Counted from the first letter of the stretch, positions 34,203 to 45,087 are shown. The stretch: DNA of 64,000 bases from Rhineura floridana (GCF_030035675.1 NC_084480.1:15395263-15459262); one strand, 5' to 3'. The notes: generated by a model not told the origin, from the sequence alone. Program-made: numbers and translations.

Positions 34203-36870
34203 ATCATAGAACAGTAGAGTTGGAAGGGGCATATAAGGCCACTGAGTCCAATTCCCTGCTCCATGCAGGAATCCAAATTAAAGCATACCAGACATGTGGC
34301 TGTCCAGCTGCCTCTTGAATGCCTCCAGTGTTGGAGAGCACATCACCTTCCTAGGGAATTGGTTCCATTGTCATACTGCTCTAACAGTTAGGAGGTTTTC
34401 CTGATGTTCATTTGAAATCTGGCTTAATGCAACTTGAGCCCATTATTCTGTGTTCTGCTCTCTGGGACAATCGAGAATAGATCCTGGTCCTCTTCTGTGT
34501 TATAACCTTTCAAGGACTTGAAGAGTGCTATCATATCTCCCCGCAGTCTTCTCTTCTCAAAGCTAAACATGCCCAGTTCTTGCAGTCTCTCCTCATAGGG
34601 CTTTGTTTCCAGTCCCCTGATCATCCTCGTTGCCCTCCTCTGAACCTGCTCCAGTTTGTCTGCATCCTTCTTCAAGTGCGGTGTCCAGAACTGGACGCAG
34701 TATTCAAGATAAGGCCTAACCAGTGCCAAATAGAGGAGAACTAGTACTTCACATGATTTGGAAACTATACTTCTGTTAATGTAGACTAAAATACCATTTG
34801 CCTTTTTTGCAACCACATCACACTGTTGGCTCATATTTAGTTTGTGATCAACAACAATCCCAGGATCCTTCTCGCATGTAGTATTGCTGAGCCAAGTATC
34901 CCCTATCTTATAACTGTGCATCTGGTTTCTTTTTCTTAGGTGTAGACCTTTGGACTTATCACTCTTAAATTTCATTCTGTTGTTTTCAGCCCAGTGGTCC
35001 AGCCTATCAAGCAGGGCTGTGGAGTCAGAGTCGGAGTCATGGAGTCGGAAGCAATTTTGGGTGGAGTCAGAGTCGGAAGAAATGTACCAACTCCGACTCC
35101 AGCTTCAAAATAAATTTTGATTGACAATTTTTTTAAAATATAAATTCAAAATGTCAAAGAAGCTTCCCATGAAGTCAGCTATAGTTGAGCATTTCACCAT
35201 AACTCAAGATGGAAAACATTTTGTGTGTCAGTGTATGACACAGGACCCAGATGAAGACAAATGCTGTGATGCCAAGATCAGCGCATATTCAGGCAGCGAT
35301 AAAAATGCTCCTATGAGAGCTTCCAATTTAAAAAGACATTTACAGCCCTCTCCAGGGCTGTGGAGTTGGAAGCAATTTTGGCTGGAGTCGGAGTCAGAGT
35401 CGGACAGTAGAAAAATAGAGGAGTCGGAGTTGGTGTCGGAGTCGAAGGTTTGGCATACCGACTCCACAGCCCTGCTATCAAGATCCCTTTGAATTTTGTT
35501 TCTTTCTTCCAGAGTATTAACTATTCCTCCCAATTTTGTATCATCTGCAAATCTGATAAGCATTCCTTGCACCTCCATCCAAGTCATTAATAAAAATGTT
35601 GAAGAGCAGTGAGCCCAAGACCGAGCCCTTCAGAACCCCACTCGTTACTTCCCTCCACTTTGAGAAGGAACCATCGATAACGATGGATAAGTACGATTCT
35701 GCAGCCAACTGTGGATCCACCTGATAGTTGTTCCATCCAGCCCACATTAAGCTAGCTTGCTAATCGGAATATCATGGGGCACTTTCTCAAAACTTTGCTG
35801 AAGTTGAGATATATTATGTCCACAGCATTCCTATAGTCTACCAGGGAGGTTACCCGATCAAAAAATGAGATAACATTAGTATGGTAGGATTTGTTCTTGA
35901 CAAATCCATGTTGGCTTCTAGTAATCGCTGTACTGTTTTCAAGGTGCTTACAGACTGACCGCTTTATAATCTGCTCCAGAATTTTCCCAGGGATTGATGT
36001 CAGGCTGACTGCTCTGTAGTTCCAAGAGTTCTTCAGCTAATTCCTACAATACTCTGGGATGCAGTTCATCATGCCTGCAGATTTGAACTTGCTCAAAATG
36101 ATTAGGTATTTCTTGACAGTTTTGTCTATCAATCTCAAGCTGCAATCCTTCCCCTTCAATTTCACGTTTCCTAGGAGGGTCATAGACGCTCTTTGGAGAG
36201 AAGAATGAGCCAAAATAGGAATTGAGCATTTCAGCCTTTTCCTTGTCATCTGTTATTATTTTGCCATCCTCACTGAGCAACTGTACCATCATTTCTTTTC
36301 TCTGTCTTTTACTAAGGATGTACCTGAAGAAAGCTTTTGTTGTTGTTGCATTTGCTATCTCGTGCTAACCTCAGCTCATTCTCAGCTTTAGTGTTCCTGA
36401 CTTCATCCCTGCAATTCCGTGCTACCTGTCTGTACTCTTCCTTTGTGGTCTGGTCTTCCTTCCACCTTCCTGTATGTGTTCTTTTTTGTTTTTGTCTTCT
36501 CTAAACATTTTGTGAAGTCACACTGGCTTCTTCTGCTGGCTTCCACCTTTTTTCCTTGTTGGAATTGCTTACCATTGTACCTTTAGAATTTCCTTTTTTA
36601 GAAACTTCCATCCATCTGAACTCCTTTTCTCATTAGGATCTCTTGCCATGGAACCACACTTACCATTGTTCTGAGTTGATTAAAATTGGCTTTCCTGAAG
36701 TCCAGGGTACACATGTGGCTACTCTTGATTTTAAAGGAAGCAAAAGCTGAGAACTCAAGTATAGCGTGGGCACTTTCCCCCAGAGTTCCCATAACTGCCA
36801 CTTCATCCACCAAGTCATCTCTATTGGTTAGAATCAAGTTAAATCTTCTCTGGCAAATTAAAAAGCTATG
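34203..36870 (-). mobile_element. CR1 LINE, linker to 3' end, interrupted by a hAT
   Basis: Starts at the CR1 end AATCATAGAACAGTAGAG. Minus-strand frames give the endonuclease-RT linker (LTNRDDLVDEVAVMGTLGES, LDFRKANFNQLRTMVSVVPW), MLNSYFGSFFSP, the RT with [20 protein letters not shown] and [11 protein letters not shown]. After the hAT come SKGLHLRKRNQMHSYKIGDT, KDPGIVVDHKLNMSQQCDVV, YLALVRPYLEYCVQFWTPHL and LEQVQRRATRMIRGLETKPY. Several frameshifts are present. It is about 2.2 kb without the insert and the longest CR1 in the window. Confidence 0.9.
35013..35474 (+). mobile_element. Internally deleted hAT transposon with BED zinc finger
   Basis: The ends CAGGGCTGTGGAGTC and GACTCCACAGCCCTG are perfect inverted repeats, and the flanking octamer CTATCAAG (35005-35012, 35475-35482) is a perfect 8-bp target duplication, as for hAT. 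The ends are rich in GGAGTCGGAGTC. Inside is MSKKLPMKSAIVEHFTITQD, then GKHFVCQCM, DEDKCCDAKISAYSGSDKNA and ASNLKRHLQ, a BED-type zinc finger (C, C, H, with SNLKRHL). This is the N-terminus of a hAT transposase. The catalytic part is gone. It sits inside the CR1 between RDLD and the WAENN-type motif. Confidence 0.95.
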
Positions 36871-37257
36871 AAGAGCACCTCAGGACACAAAAATGTAGAA
36901 ATTTTGAAGGCTTTCACAGTGCTATACATATTTTAACAGCTTGCCTAAGGCAATAAATCATTAGTTCTGCTATCTACAACTGAGCTAGCTGGATAACTTA
37001 TTCAAAGCCCCAAGAGTTACAATAGAAATTTAAGCTACAAGGTTACTGGGCCCTTGAAAAGGAATTGGGAATTATGCGGCAAACTATAAAGCCACAGGAC
37101 AACATATTCGTAGTAAACCTCAATAATGAGCATGTGGATGCTTGGAGTATTTTATGGACGTGTATAGGATATGAGCATTCAGCAAGTTTATATAAATAGT
37201 TCAGGAAAGGTATACTGAACATAAATCAAAATGTTTCCTTTCTCTGCTAAGAATGTG

Positions 37258-37469
37258 TTGTTGTTGTTGTTGTTATGTGCCTTCAAGTCGATTATGACTT
37301 ATGGCGACCCTATGAATCAGTGACCTCCAATAGCATCTGTTATAAACCACCCTGTTCAGATCTTGTAAGTTCAGGTCTGTGGCTTCCTTTATGGAATCAA
37401 TCCATCTCTTGTTTGGCCTTCCTCTTTTTCTACTCCCTTCTGTTTTTCCCAGCATTATTGTCTTTTCTA
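37258..37469 (-). mobile_element. RTE-BovB LINE 3' end
   Basis: (GTT)n, GTGCCTTCAAGTCGATTATG and ACTTATGGCGACCCTATGAA are the reverse complement of the BovB tail. Next come the ORF end KRWIDSIKEATDLNLQDLNR and KTEGSRKRGRPN. It stops at TTTTCTA, where a plus-strand BovB piece begins. Confidence 0.85.
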
Positions 37470-37854
37470 TATATGCAGAACATATCATACGGAAAGCGGG
37501 AATGGAACAAGATGAAGGAGGTGTGAAAATTGGAGGGAGAAACATCAATTAAGATATGCAGACCATACCATACTCTTAGCAGAAAGCAGTAATGATTTGA
37601 AACGAATGCTGATGAAAATTAAAGAGGAAAGCACAAAAGCAGGACTACAGCTGAACGTCAAAAAGACTAAAGTAATGACAACAGAAGATTTATGCAACTT
37701 TAAAGCTGACAATGAGGACATTGAACTTGTCAAGGATTATCAGTACCTCGACACAGTCATTAACCAAAATGGAGACAATAGGCAAGAAATTAGAAGAAGA
37801 CTAGGACTGGGGAGGGCAGCTGTGAGAGAACTAGAAAAGGTCCTCAGGTGCTAG
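37470..37854 (+). mobile_element. RTE-BovB LINE, inverted upstream segment
   Basis: Plus-strand frames give YAEHIIRKAGMEQDEGGVKI, KVKEESTKAGLQLNVKKTKV, DLCNFKADNEDIELVKDYQY and RLGLGRAAVRELEKVL. Together with 37258-37469 it forms a head-to-head inverted pair missing the segment between EKVLRC and the SLEKTIMLG motif. This is the arrangement left by twin priming or an internal inversion. No target duplication could be placed. Confidence 0.75.
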
Positions 37855-38362
37855 ATTCACAGCCAATTTCCCCCTCCAATGAACATACACAGGTAAGGTT
37901 ATTTGAGTAAGCTGAGAGGCAGCTTTATTGAATAAAATATAAGTGCACAATTAATAGCAGCAAAATGGTTCCTTAAACCCACACCCCAAAAGGGGCCAGG
38001 TAAAATACAGACAAAAGCGTTCTATCACAAAAACAAAATAAAAAAACTAGCTAACCTATTCTATACTCACATGAGGTAGCTTGCTGTATGCTCCAGCATC
38101 TCCCCAGAGATGCCAAGTTGGGTAGTAGATGGAAAGGGAACCCACACAGATATCTACCTATAGGCAAGATGGATTCCAGGGCAACAAAGGCTAAACATCC
38201 TATTCCTATACTTAACAGACAAGACTAATTAGCCAATCAGAGGGCTTTCTCATGAAGTAATACTTCTCCATGTCTTCGCACCTAACTGGTATGTCCTCCC
38301 CTCTTATCAAGCCAGACTGACCTTGGCACCAGGCTCTCAAGAATTAAGCAGGCATCTTCACA
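37855..38362 (-). mobile_element. LTR-like dispersed repeat, second copy (fossil)
   Basis: About 510 bases match 6806-7330 closely, including the AATAAAAT-like signal region and the GATGCCAAGTTGGGTAGTAG block. It is flanked on both sides by BovB. The right junction runs into BovB through a CACACAGGCCTC stretch that also ends the BovB piece at 2826. Confidence 0.5.
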
Positions 38363-38652
38363 CAGGCCTCCTAATCAGTGACCTCCAAAACCACCCTGTT
38401 CAGATCTTGTAAGTTCAGGTCTGTGGCTTCCTTTATGGAATTAATCCATCTCTTGTTTGACCTTCCTCTTTTTCTATTCCCTTCTGTTTTTCCCAGCATT
38501 ATTGTCTTTTCTAGTGAATCATGTCTTCTCATGATGTGTCCAAAGTATGATAACCTCAGTTTCATCATTTAAGCTTCTAATGATAGTTCTGGTTTAATTT
38601 GTTCTAACACCCAATTATTTGTCATTTTTGTGGCCCATGGTATCTGCATGGG
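38363..38652 (-). mobile_element. RTE-BovB LINE fragment with foreign end
   Basis: Minus-strand frames give NNWVLEQIKPELS-like, MMKLRLSYFGHIMRRHDSLE, KTIMLGKTEGNRKRGRSNKR and WINSIKEATDLNLQDLNRVV, LEVTD. The deletion after NRVV and the AGGAGGCCTGTGTGA end are identical to 2613-2826. Confidence 0.8.
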
Positions 38653-40604
38653 AAAGAACTGGAAATAAATTTCACTATCTGCTGGATCATATTGCTAGCA
38701 AACTACAAATTCAGAGAAGGCAGCAAAATGACTTTTATTATAGCTACAACATAGGATAATATTAAGAAGCATGTTCAAATTGAAAATGGCTTTTTAGGAT
38801 CTTATTCTACAGAAAGGCTGAAGTTGAAAGGTAGCCACCTGACCAGAATCTCTTATGTTTCCAAGGAAATGCTATGGAGACTAGTACTGCCATAGTAAAT
38901 ATGCTGAAAGAAGGAGAGACAAGCTCATGTACAGAATCTCAGAACAAAGACCCACCAGAAAGGAAAGACCGAGACAAATAAATACAGCTTGCAGCGATCA
39001 TTCACCCTAGTGTACACCATTTCTAAAACAGTGGGCCAGTTTTCCTTACCCAAAGTACAAGCTATGTACAAGACCATTACAGTATGCACAGTTCCCAATA
39101 TGTACAATGTCTGCAAAGTAGCATTGCATACTCCTTACATCGAAACCTCAAATTTTCCTGAAACCTGTAGATGGGTTAAACAGTATCTAAACGAACTCTC
39201 AGCTCCTACATTTTTTAGGTATTGGATAGTTCTAGTAACAATTGTATCACCATATTTGGAACTTCCCTGCTGTGATGGTGCTGAAAATTAAAGCTAAGGA
39301 CTCAAGAACTTTATGTGGAATGCTCATTCTTTTTTCACACATCCCCACAATAGTCCTATGAAGTGCTGAGAGTCAGTGCTGAGGCCAGAGTCTGATCCAA
39401 GCTCAAGAACTGAGCCAAGTAGTTGTTGTTAATATGTTTTGCAGTTTCTGACTCTTCTGTTATATCAAGCACGCTATCGACAACAGAACTTTAATGTGCA
39501 TGGTACTCCAGAATACCACCATTCACTTTTAGAATCACTGTAAATAACAATCTGTTCGTATTGGTATGGCAGGTGTATAAGATTATCTGGAACTACAGTG
39601 GTAAAACAGATAGCAGGAACACAGGTCACAACCCAAGGAGAATGCGAAATCAGACATATGTTACTTGGCATAGAAATCCTAAAGAATTTTACTGTGCGGT
39701 TAGCACTTTTACATATATCTGTTGCCCTTCACATCAGCACACATCAGATGAAGGATGGAATAATTAACCCAAAATGTGATGCTCTTTTTCAACAGTTTAC
39801 AAGAATGATTTTAAGAGCAGATTTTTTGTTTCACAAATCTCACATGCCAAAAAAATCCAAATAGTATACATTCAGATATCATTGTATATTCAAACTAATT
39901 TCAGTCTCGTGCAACTCTGTTCTGTTCTTGCGTAACCTCAGTTCATAAAAAGATTCCAAAATCGATAGCAGGAACTTAGGTGAAACCCAACCTTTTCAAA
40001 AACCTAACTCTCTGATTTATTGAAAGATACAAATACACACAAAACCTAATGCCAATGCTAAGAGATTTATTTTAATTATTTAAGGCAGGAGTGAGGACCC
40101 TCTGATCCATGGGCCAAATCTGGCCTGTTTACCTGACCTTTGTTATATGTGGTGTCAGGTGTGCAGCAGGTACAGACATGGATGGATCCTCCAGCTGAAA
40201 AGCAGGGTTGAACGGACCTCACATCATCACACAGGGAACTCACTGGTGCACCAAAACCCTGCAGAAAGCAGGACTGCACTTTTCCCCCCACAGCCACTCA
40301 CTGCACCACAGATAGCAAGGATACCTGAAGAAGGGCCTCCACTGAAGACCTTAGTGTATGGGCAGGCACATGTGAAGACAAGCAGTCTTTCAGGTATCCC
40401 AATCCCAAGCTATGAAATGCTTTAAAAGGCCAAAAACAAGACTCTGAGTAGAGTCCAGAAACTAACTGGGAGTCAGTGCTTTCAGATCTTACCTTGGTAG
40501 CTGTGGGTATGTCATAGTTTAATTACCATGTTGTGTGCATGGAATTTGATAATGGCTGCCTAAATCTGGTATCTGGAATACCAGCTCTTGCTTTCTTGTT
40601 ATTT

Positions 40605-41035
40605 ATTGTTATTTATTTATTTATTTTCTATCCTGTCCTTCCTCCCAAAGGAGCTGAGGTCGGCAAACACATAAGCAATAAAACAATTAAACATCTAAAA
40701 ACAATTCCAATACAGATGCAGATTAGGAATGATCTCTACTTAAAAGGCTTGTTGAAAGAACAAGCAGGTGCCAAAAAGACAACAGAGACGGTGCCTGTCT
40801 AATATTTAACAGAAGGGAATTCCAAATGGTAAGTGACAATGCTAACGGTCCAATTCCTATACTGAACAGAATGGACTTCCTGACAAGATAGCATCTGCAG
40901 GAGGCCATGTCCTGCAGAGTGCAGTGATCAATTGGGTATATAATGGGTGAGACAATCTTTTAGTTATCCTGATCCCATGCTGCATATGGCTTTATGCACC
41001 AGAACCAGCACCTTGTACTATACTAGCATAACTTC
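40605..41035 (-). repeat. L2-clade LINE 3' end
   Basis: (ATTT)n, TATCCTGTCCTTCCTCCCA, then minus-strand SLTIWNSLLLNIRQAPSLLS, FWHLL, which is the L2 C-terminus, and the 3'UTR with GATGCAGATTAGGAATGATC. Cut in the mid C-terminal domain. Confidence 0.65.
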
Positions 41036-41284
41036 AGAAATGCTCCAGGGTACTTTAACAAGAACTAGAACTTTTAGTTCTGCATGACTCTTGCCACTTT
41101 AAATTGCTACCAGAAGCAGAATAAATTTGTAAAATAGAATAAATACCATATAAATTTGTTTGAATTGTGTAAACTACACCTTAGCATAGAATTTGGGTAT
41201 AGTAGATAATTTCAATTTTGTGGCACCATTTGCACTATGTGCACAATGACTTTCATAATGTACACATGACCTTCCTCTTTCAAC

Positions 41285-41528
41285 AAGCCTTTTAAGCAGA
41301 GACCTTATCCCAGTCTGCGTCTGTGTTGGAGTTGGTTTTTAATATGTTTTTAAAGCTTTTTTTTAAATATGTTTCAATATGTTTCTAAAGATGTTTTGTT
41401 TTAGTATATTTGAAAGTCTGTTTTTAAGATGTTTTAAAGTGTTTTTAATGTTTTTGTTTGCCGCTCTGGGCTCCCACTGGGACAAAGGGTGGGATATAAA
41501 TTTAATAAATAAATAAATAAATAATACC
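41285..41528 (+). repeat. L2-clade LINE 3'UTR and tail
   Basis: TTTAAGCAGAGACCTTATCC, repeated TTTTTAAAGATGTTTTGTT, GCTCTGGGCTCCCACTGGG, GGTGGGATATAAATTTAA and an (AAAT)n tail. Confidence 0.65.
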
Positions 41529-42080
41529 TCAGAGGTCAAGTTACTATATTTCATTTTCAGACACAGTTTCATGCTTGTAAAGAAATTTGTAACTTAAAAA
41601 TGGTTATGCCAAATTATTTTTTTCATGCAGATATTAACATACCTGGGATCGGCTTCATAACCTGCATTAAAATTAATCATACTGCTGCAGCCATCCCCAT
41701 ACTGTAAAATATACATATACACATCTGGGTGCACATAAATGTAGACTACAATGCTTCCCTCAAAAATGTCATCCTATTTACCAGCACTTCCTCCTTTCTG
41801 ATTACACAGCATGATTTGCCCATTACTGAATAAATCTCTCACACAAGTGAGGGTTAATGCTCAGAGCTATATTTTAAGTTTTATTTTCATTGCATGAACT
41901 GAGCATGCCCCTAATCAATCACTAAGAATACAACCCTACGGACGCTTAGGATACTGCTGCATGTGAACAGCAGCCACAGTGAGCACAGACTTCTGCTGTA
42001 CACGTCATAAACATCATGGTTTTCTTAAATGGATTATTGCAGTTACACTGCATGATTCATGCTCTTTTTTTAATGAAAGG

Positions 42081-42296
42081 GTCTGTAGTTTACTGGCAGA
42101 GTAAATGTCATGCATGCAGGAGGTCCCAGGTTCAGTCCAATAAAGACATCTACCTGAGATCTAACAAGAGCTGCTGCCAGTTGCAGTAGACCATACCAAC
42201 TCCGCAACCTAGACTTGGTACAGTCATAATAAAGGGGTCTTTCTTGTCTGCATTTAAGAGATCATCCCCTGTACAGAATGAATCCCCCCTGCCTTA
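42081..42296 (+). repeat. tRNA-derived SINE with CR1-type tail, degraded
   Basis: GTAGTTTACTGGCAGAGTAA, CATGCATGCAGGAGGTCCCA, GGTTCAGTCC and ATCTACCTGAGATCTAAC follow the order of the family at 31570. Body and tail are diverged. Confidence 0.6.
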
Positions 42297-43054
42297 ATCA
42301 TGGTTAAACATTATGCTGATAGCAATGATGACTGCAGTTAAGCCAACCTTTCCACAAGCAGGACTGGAAATCAGGTTTCTCACACCCATGTCTACAAAAC
42401 ACAATGTCATGAAAGTCTATTTTCATCTTGAGTTTCGTTTGCAAGTAGGATATACAAAAGAAATTAGCATAAATCAAGACTATGGTCCCAATAGCAGTTG
42501 TTCTATTTTGAGAGTTGTTATACAAGCCTCTATCTCCAGACTGATACATTTCCACTCAGTAGCACATTGTGCTGAGGAACTTAAGTATTTGAAAAACTGG
42601 CAAACCCCATCATATCTGACACTGGCTAAACTCAGTCAGATCTTCCCCATGTCCACGTTGGTCATCTACACTCAGACGTCAGATTCACCAGCAAGCCACT
42701 GTCACTGATCTCATTCACTTTTTTTTTCCCTCTCAAAAGAATGCAATCCTCAATCAGCTGTATTTCCTCTACCTCAGGAATGCTAGCTCTCAATGTTATT
42801 TTAGATTCTTGGACTTGACCTGTCAATGAGCCAAAATCCCAGTGAAACTGATTAAAGCAATGGCAATTATATTTCAGTAAGAGTTAAATCTAGTCACTAC
42901 AATGGCATCCAGCAATATGCCCTTCATATATACTCTTGTGTACAGGAATTTATCTTTGAAAAACTGACAAGCTCAAAACTTGCTGTCAGTCATGAGCACA
43001 TACTCCAGGGCACATCCAAGGCATGGTCTGAGGGCACACAATGCAGCCACTTTG

Positions 43055-43188
43055 GTGAAGTGAAAAAGGCATCGGTCTGGTCAGTGCCTGGATGGGCAAC
43101 CACCTTGGAATGCCATGTATGCTTGCCTTGAGTTTCATGATGGTAAAAAAGTGGTATATAAAACATACTAAATAAAAATAAACCGCAC
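43055..43188 (+). repeat. 5S rRNA-derived SINE (SINE3-like)
   Basis: GGTCTGGTCAGTGCCTGGAT, GGGCAACCACCTTGGAATGC and CATGTATGCTTGCCTTGAG follow the 3' half of 5S rRNA (GGTTAGTACCTGGATGGGAG, ACCGCCTGGGAATACC), including the internal control region. The end AAAAGTGGTATATAAAACAT, with an AAAT tail, is LINE-like. It is 5'-truncated. Confidence 0.6.
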
Positions 43189-43320
43189 TCCTCATTAATT
43201 CATCCACTGCTGTCACCATCCGCTTTGCTCATATACATTGCAAAAGTGAAAAGGGAGGGGGGCACACTTTTAAAAAAATTCCTCTAGATACTGGATCTGA
43301 GGGGCTCAACAGCAGTTAGC

Positions 43321-43366
43321 GCAGACAAATTCTCGTTAACCACGCAGACAAATTCTCGTTAACCAC
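43321..43366. repeat. Perfect 23-bp tandem duplication
   Basis: GCAGACAAATTCTCGTTAAC plus CAC occurs twice in a row with no differences (43321-43343, 43344-43366), so the event is recent. Confidence 0.95.
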
Positions 43367-43855
43367 CTTGCTACATCCACAGTGAGATTGGCCGCCAAAG
43401 CAGATACCTGCCCTCATTGCAAAGCATGGCTAGTGGAGGGTGTCCTTCACTCCAGATTAATGTGCATCCTTACCTGACAGCCAGACCCACTTCCCTCAGG
43501 AGGGTCTCCCTCCTGAGTAAGCCTGTCTGTCAGGGTGTGACAATGCTGGGCACGCTATATAAAGTGTGTGTATATGTGTGTGGGGGGGGGAGATTGACTA
43601 CTCAGTTGACCCCTTCTGAGTGTGGATCCCCAAACAGTTGTCGTCATCTCCACCCGCCATCCACCCATTCCCCTGACCCCTCGTGCCCCAAACTCACCTG
43701 ACCTCCTACCAACTGTCATGGCTACCACTGGCCCCTCCTGCAGCCTCCCAGTATCCCTGCGACACACGCCTGCCTGCCTGCCTGCCGATCGTCCAGCGAG
43801 CGAGAGATGCTAAGCAGCCCTGCCCGAAACGGGGGTGAGGGGGCGGGGGACTCAC

Positions 43856-44200
43856 CGGGTTCCGGCTCCAGCTGGGCAAAGCGAGTTAACGTGCCCCGCG
43901 GGATCTCCTCAGGGACTCTACCGCGCGCCTTCGTGGCTCGCTCCTGTAAGCACGCGCGCGCGCCGCCTTCTCCACTTATGTGTACGTACTCGCGTACACG
44001 CACGCGCCCCCTCAGTCGGTTATTTAGCCGCTCCACTCAAACCGTCTCCCATCTTTCCACGTCGTCACAACGCCTCACCAACACCATCATCGGCGAGAAG
44101 GGGAGGGGCGGAGGCCTCGCCGTCCGTCCAGGACTTCCTTGCCCACTTCCCTCCCGACGGCGAAGAAGCGAAAGCGGGCCTTGAACTCCTGAATAGCATG
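43856..44200 (-). other. DYM: DYM exon 1 (non-coding, 5' limit uncertain)
   Basis: On the minus strand GCCGGAACCCG is followed by the strong donor GTGAGT (43855-43850). The transcript would read from the CpG-rich promoter to this site and splice to the acceptor at 13807. No frame here continues into the dymeclin frame, since exon 2 carries its own start. The start of transcription cannot be read; the upper limit is set at the ZNF143-type site. A second CTTACAG acceptor-like site near 43955 could divide the exon. Confidence 0.6.
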
Positions 44201-44214
44201 CCGGGACATGTAGT
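44196..44214 (-). promoter_or_regulatory. ZNF143/Staf (SBF)-type site
   Basis: On the minus strand ACTACATGTCCCGGCATGC matches the conserved ACTACAnnTCCCrGnATGC motif bound by ZNF143 in vertebrate CpG-island promoters. It stands at the upstream edge of the proposed first exon. Confidence 0.75.
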
Positions 44215-44309
44215 CCTCTGAGGCGGCTGCGCTAGGAGGATGAGGAGGACGTGTAGACTTTCCTTCACACACACCCTACACACACACACCCCTCAACATT
44301 TCTTCCCTA

Positions 44310-44510
44310 TTTTTTGGTACACTGCCTGATCTTTGGGTTGTTATTGTTGTTTTTGTTCTTAGTAGTAGCCTGATAATTTGTATTATATTGGTTGGATAAC
44401 GGTTGAGTCTGTACTTCTATATTTGTAAGGCACTTTGAGCAGTTCCTTTGTGGAAAGGAAAAGTGGGGTGTAAATTCTGCAACCATTAAAGTGGGGTATA
44501 AATTCTGCAA
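44310..44510 (+). repeat. L2-type LINE 3' end with a 28-bp tandem duplication
   Basis: CTTTGAGCAGTTCCTTTGTG, GAAAAGTGGGGTGTAAATTC is a LINE tail. The stretch GTGGGGTATAAATTCTGCAA plus CCATTAA occurs twice; the last seven bases belong to the neighbouring BovB, so the duplication followed or accompanied the BovB insertion. Confidence 0.6.
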
Positions 44511-45087
44511 CCATTAACCAAAATGGAGACAATAGTCAAGAAATCAGAAGAAGGCTAGGACTGGGTAGGGTAGCTGTGAGAGAAGTAGAAAAGGTCCTCA
44601 AATGCAAAGATGTATCACTGAACACCAAAGTCAGGATCATTCAGACATGATATTCCCGATCTCTATGTATGGATGTGAAAGTTGGACAGTGAAAAAAGCA
44701 GATAAGAGAAAAATCAACTCATTTGAAATGTGGTGTTGGAGGAGAGGTTTGCACATACCATGGACTGCGAAAAAGACAAATAATTGGGTGTTAGAACAAA
44801 TTAAACCAGAACTATCACTAGAAGCTAAAATGATGAAACTGAGGTTATCATACTTTGGACACATAATGAGAAGACATGATTCATTAGAAAAGATAATAAT
44901 GCTGGGGAAAACAGCAGGGAGTAGAAAAAGAGGAAGGCCAAACAAGAGATGGATTGATTCCATAAAGGAAGCCACAGACCTGAACTTACAAGATCTGAAC
45001 AGGGTGGTTCATGACAGATGCTCTTGGAGATCACTGATTCATAGGTCGCCATAAGTCATAATCGATTTGGAGGCACATAACAACAAC
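44511..45087 (+). mobile_element. 5'-truncated RTE-BovB LINE with target duplication
   Basis: Direct repeat AAATTCTGCAA at 44500-44510 and 45088-45098. The sequence runs from INQNGDNSQEIRRRLGLGRV-like through MYGCESWTVKKADKRKINSF, EMWCWRRGLHIPWTAKKTNN, WVLEQIKPELSLEAKMMKLR, RLSYFGHIMRRHDSLEK and RPNKRWIDSIKEATDLNLQD, LNRVVHDRCSWRSLIH, to the tail CATAATCGATTTGGAGGCA and (CAA)n. 150 codons at the 3' end are still open. Confidence 0.92.

Larger units (their letters stand above)
13807..43855 (-). other. DYM: DYM intron 1 (about 30 kb)
   Basis: This lies between the non-coding first exon in the CpG-rich promoter and the first coding exon. It is filled by transposon remnants listed separately. 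Stretches where I recognise no gene or repeat are about 14730-15400, 15620-16120, 16220-18270, 19140-21720, 25650-26340, 27180-28540, 30840-31565, 33240-34200, 36870-37255, 38655-40080, 41530-42080 and 42300-43050. No conserved-looking exon was noticed in them. 26800-26900 and 40080-40430 carry weak matches to L2-tail and hAT-type repeats too degraded to delimit. Confidence 0.75.
43620..44260 (-). promoter_or_regulatory. DYM: CpG-rich promoter of DYM
   Basis: A sharp rise in G+C and CpG against AT-rich surroundings (for example GCGCGCGCGCCGCC, GTACTCGCGTACACGCACGC, CCCGCGGGATC). The matching donor for the minus-strand gene lies inside it and the first coding exon of DYM lies downstream, so this is the likely DYM promoter. 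It could also fire to the right, as CpG-island promoters often do, but no plus-strand gene was recognised. Confidence 0.75.

Noticed and set aside
35121-35492. A 123-codon plus-strand frame that looks like a host zinc-finger gene
   Set aside because: It lies wholly inside a hAT transposon with perfect ends and target duplication, and its last third is the translated terminal repeat.
40080-40430. hAT-type element starting near CAGGAGTGAGGACCC
   Set aside because: Only one end resembles the hAT family; no second end or target duplication was found.
43722-44036. A 104-codon minus-strand frame in the CpG island
   Set aside because: High G+C makes long frames likely by chance. It crosses the proposed GTGAGT donor and does not join the dymeclin frame, so it is treated as 5'UTR.
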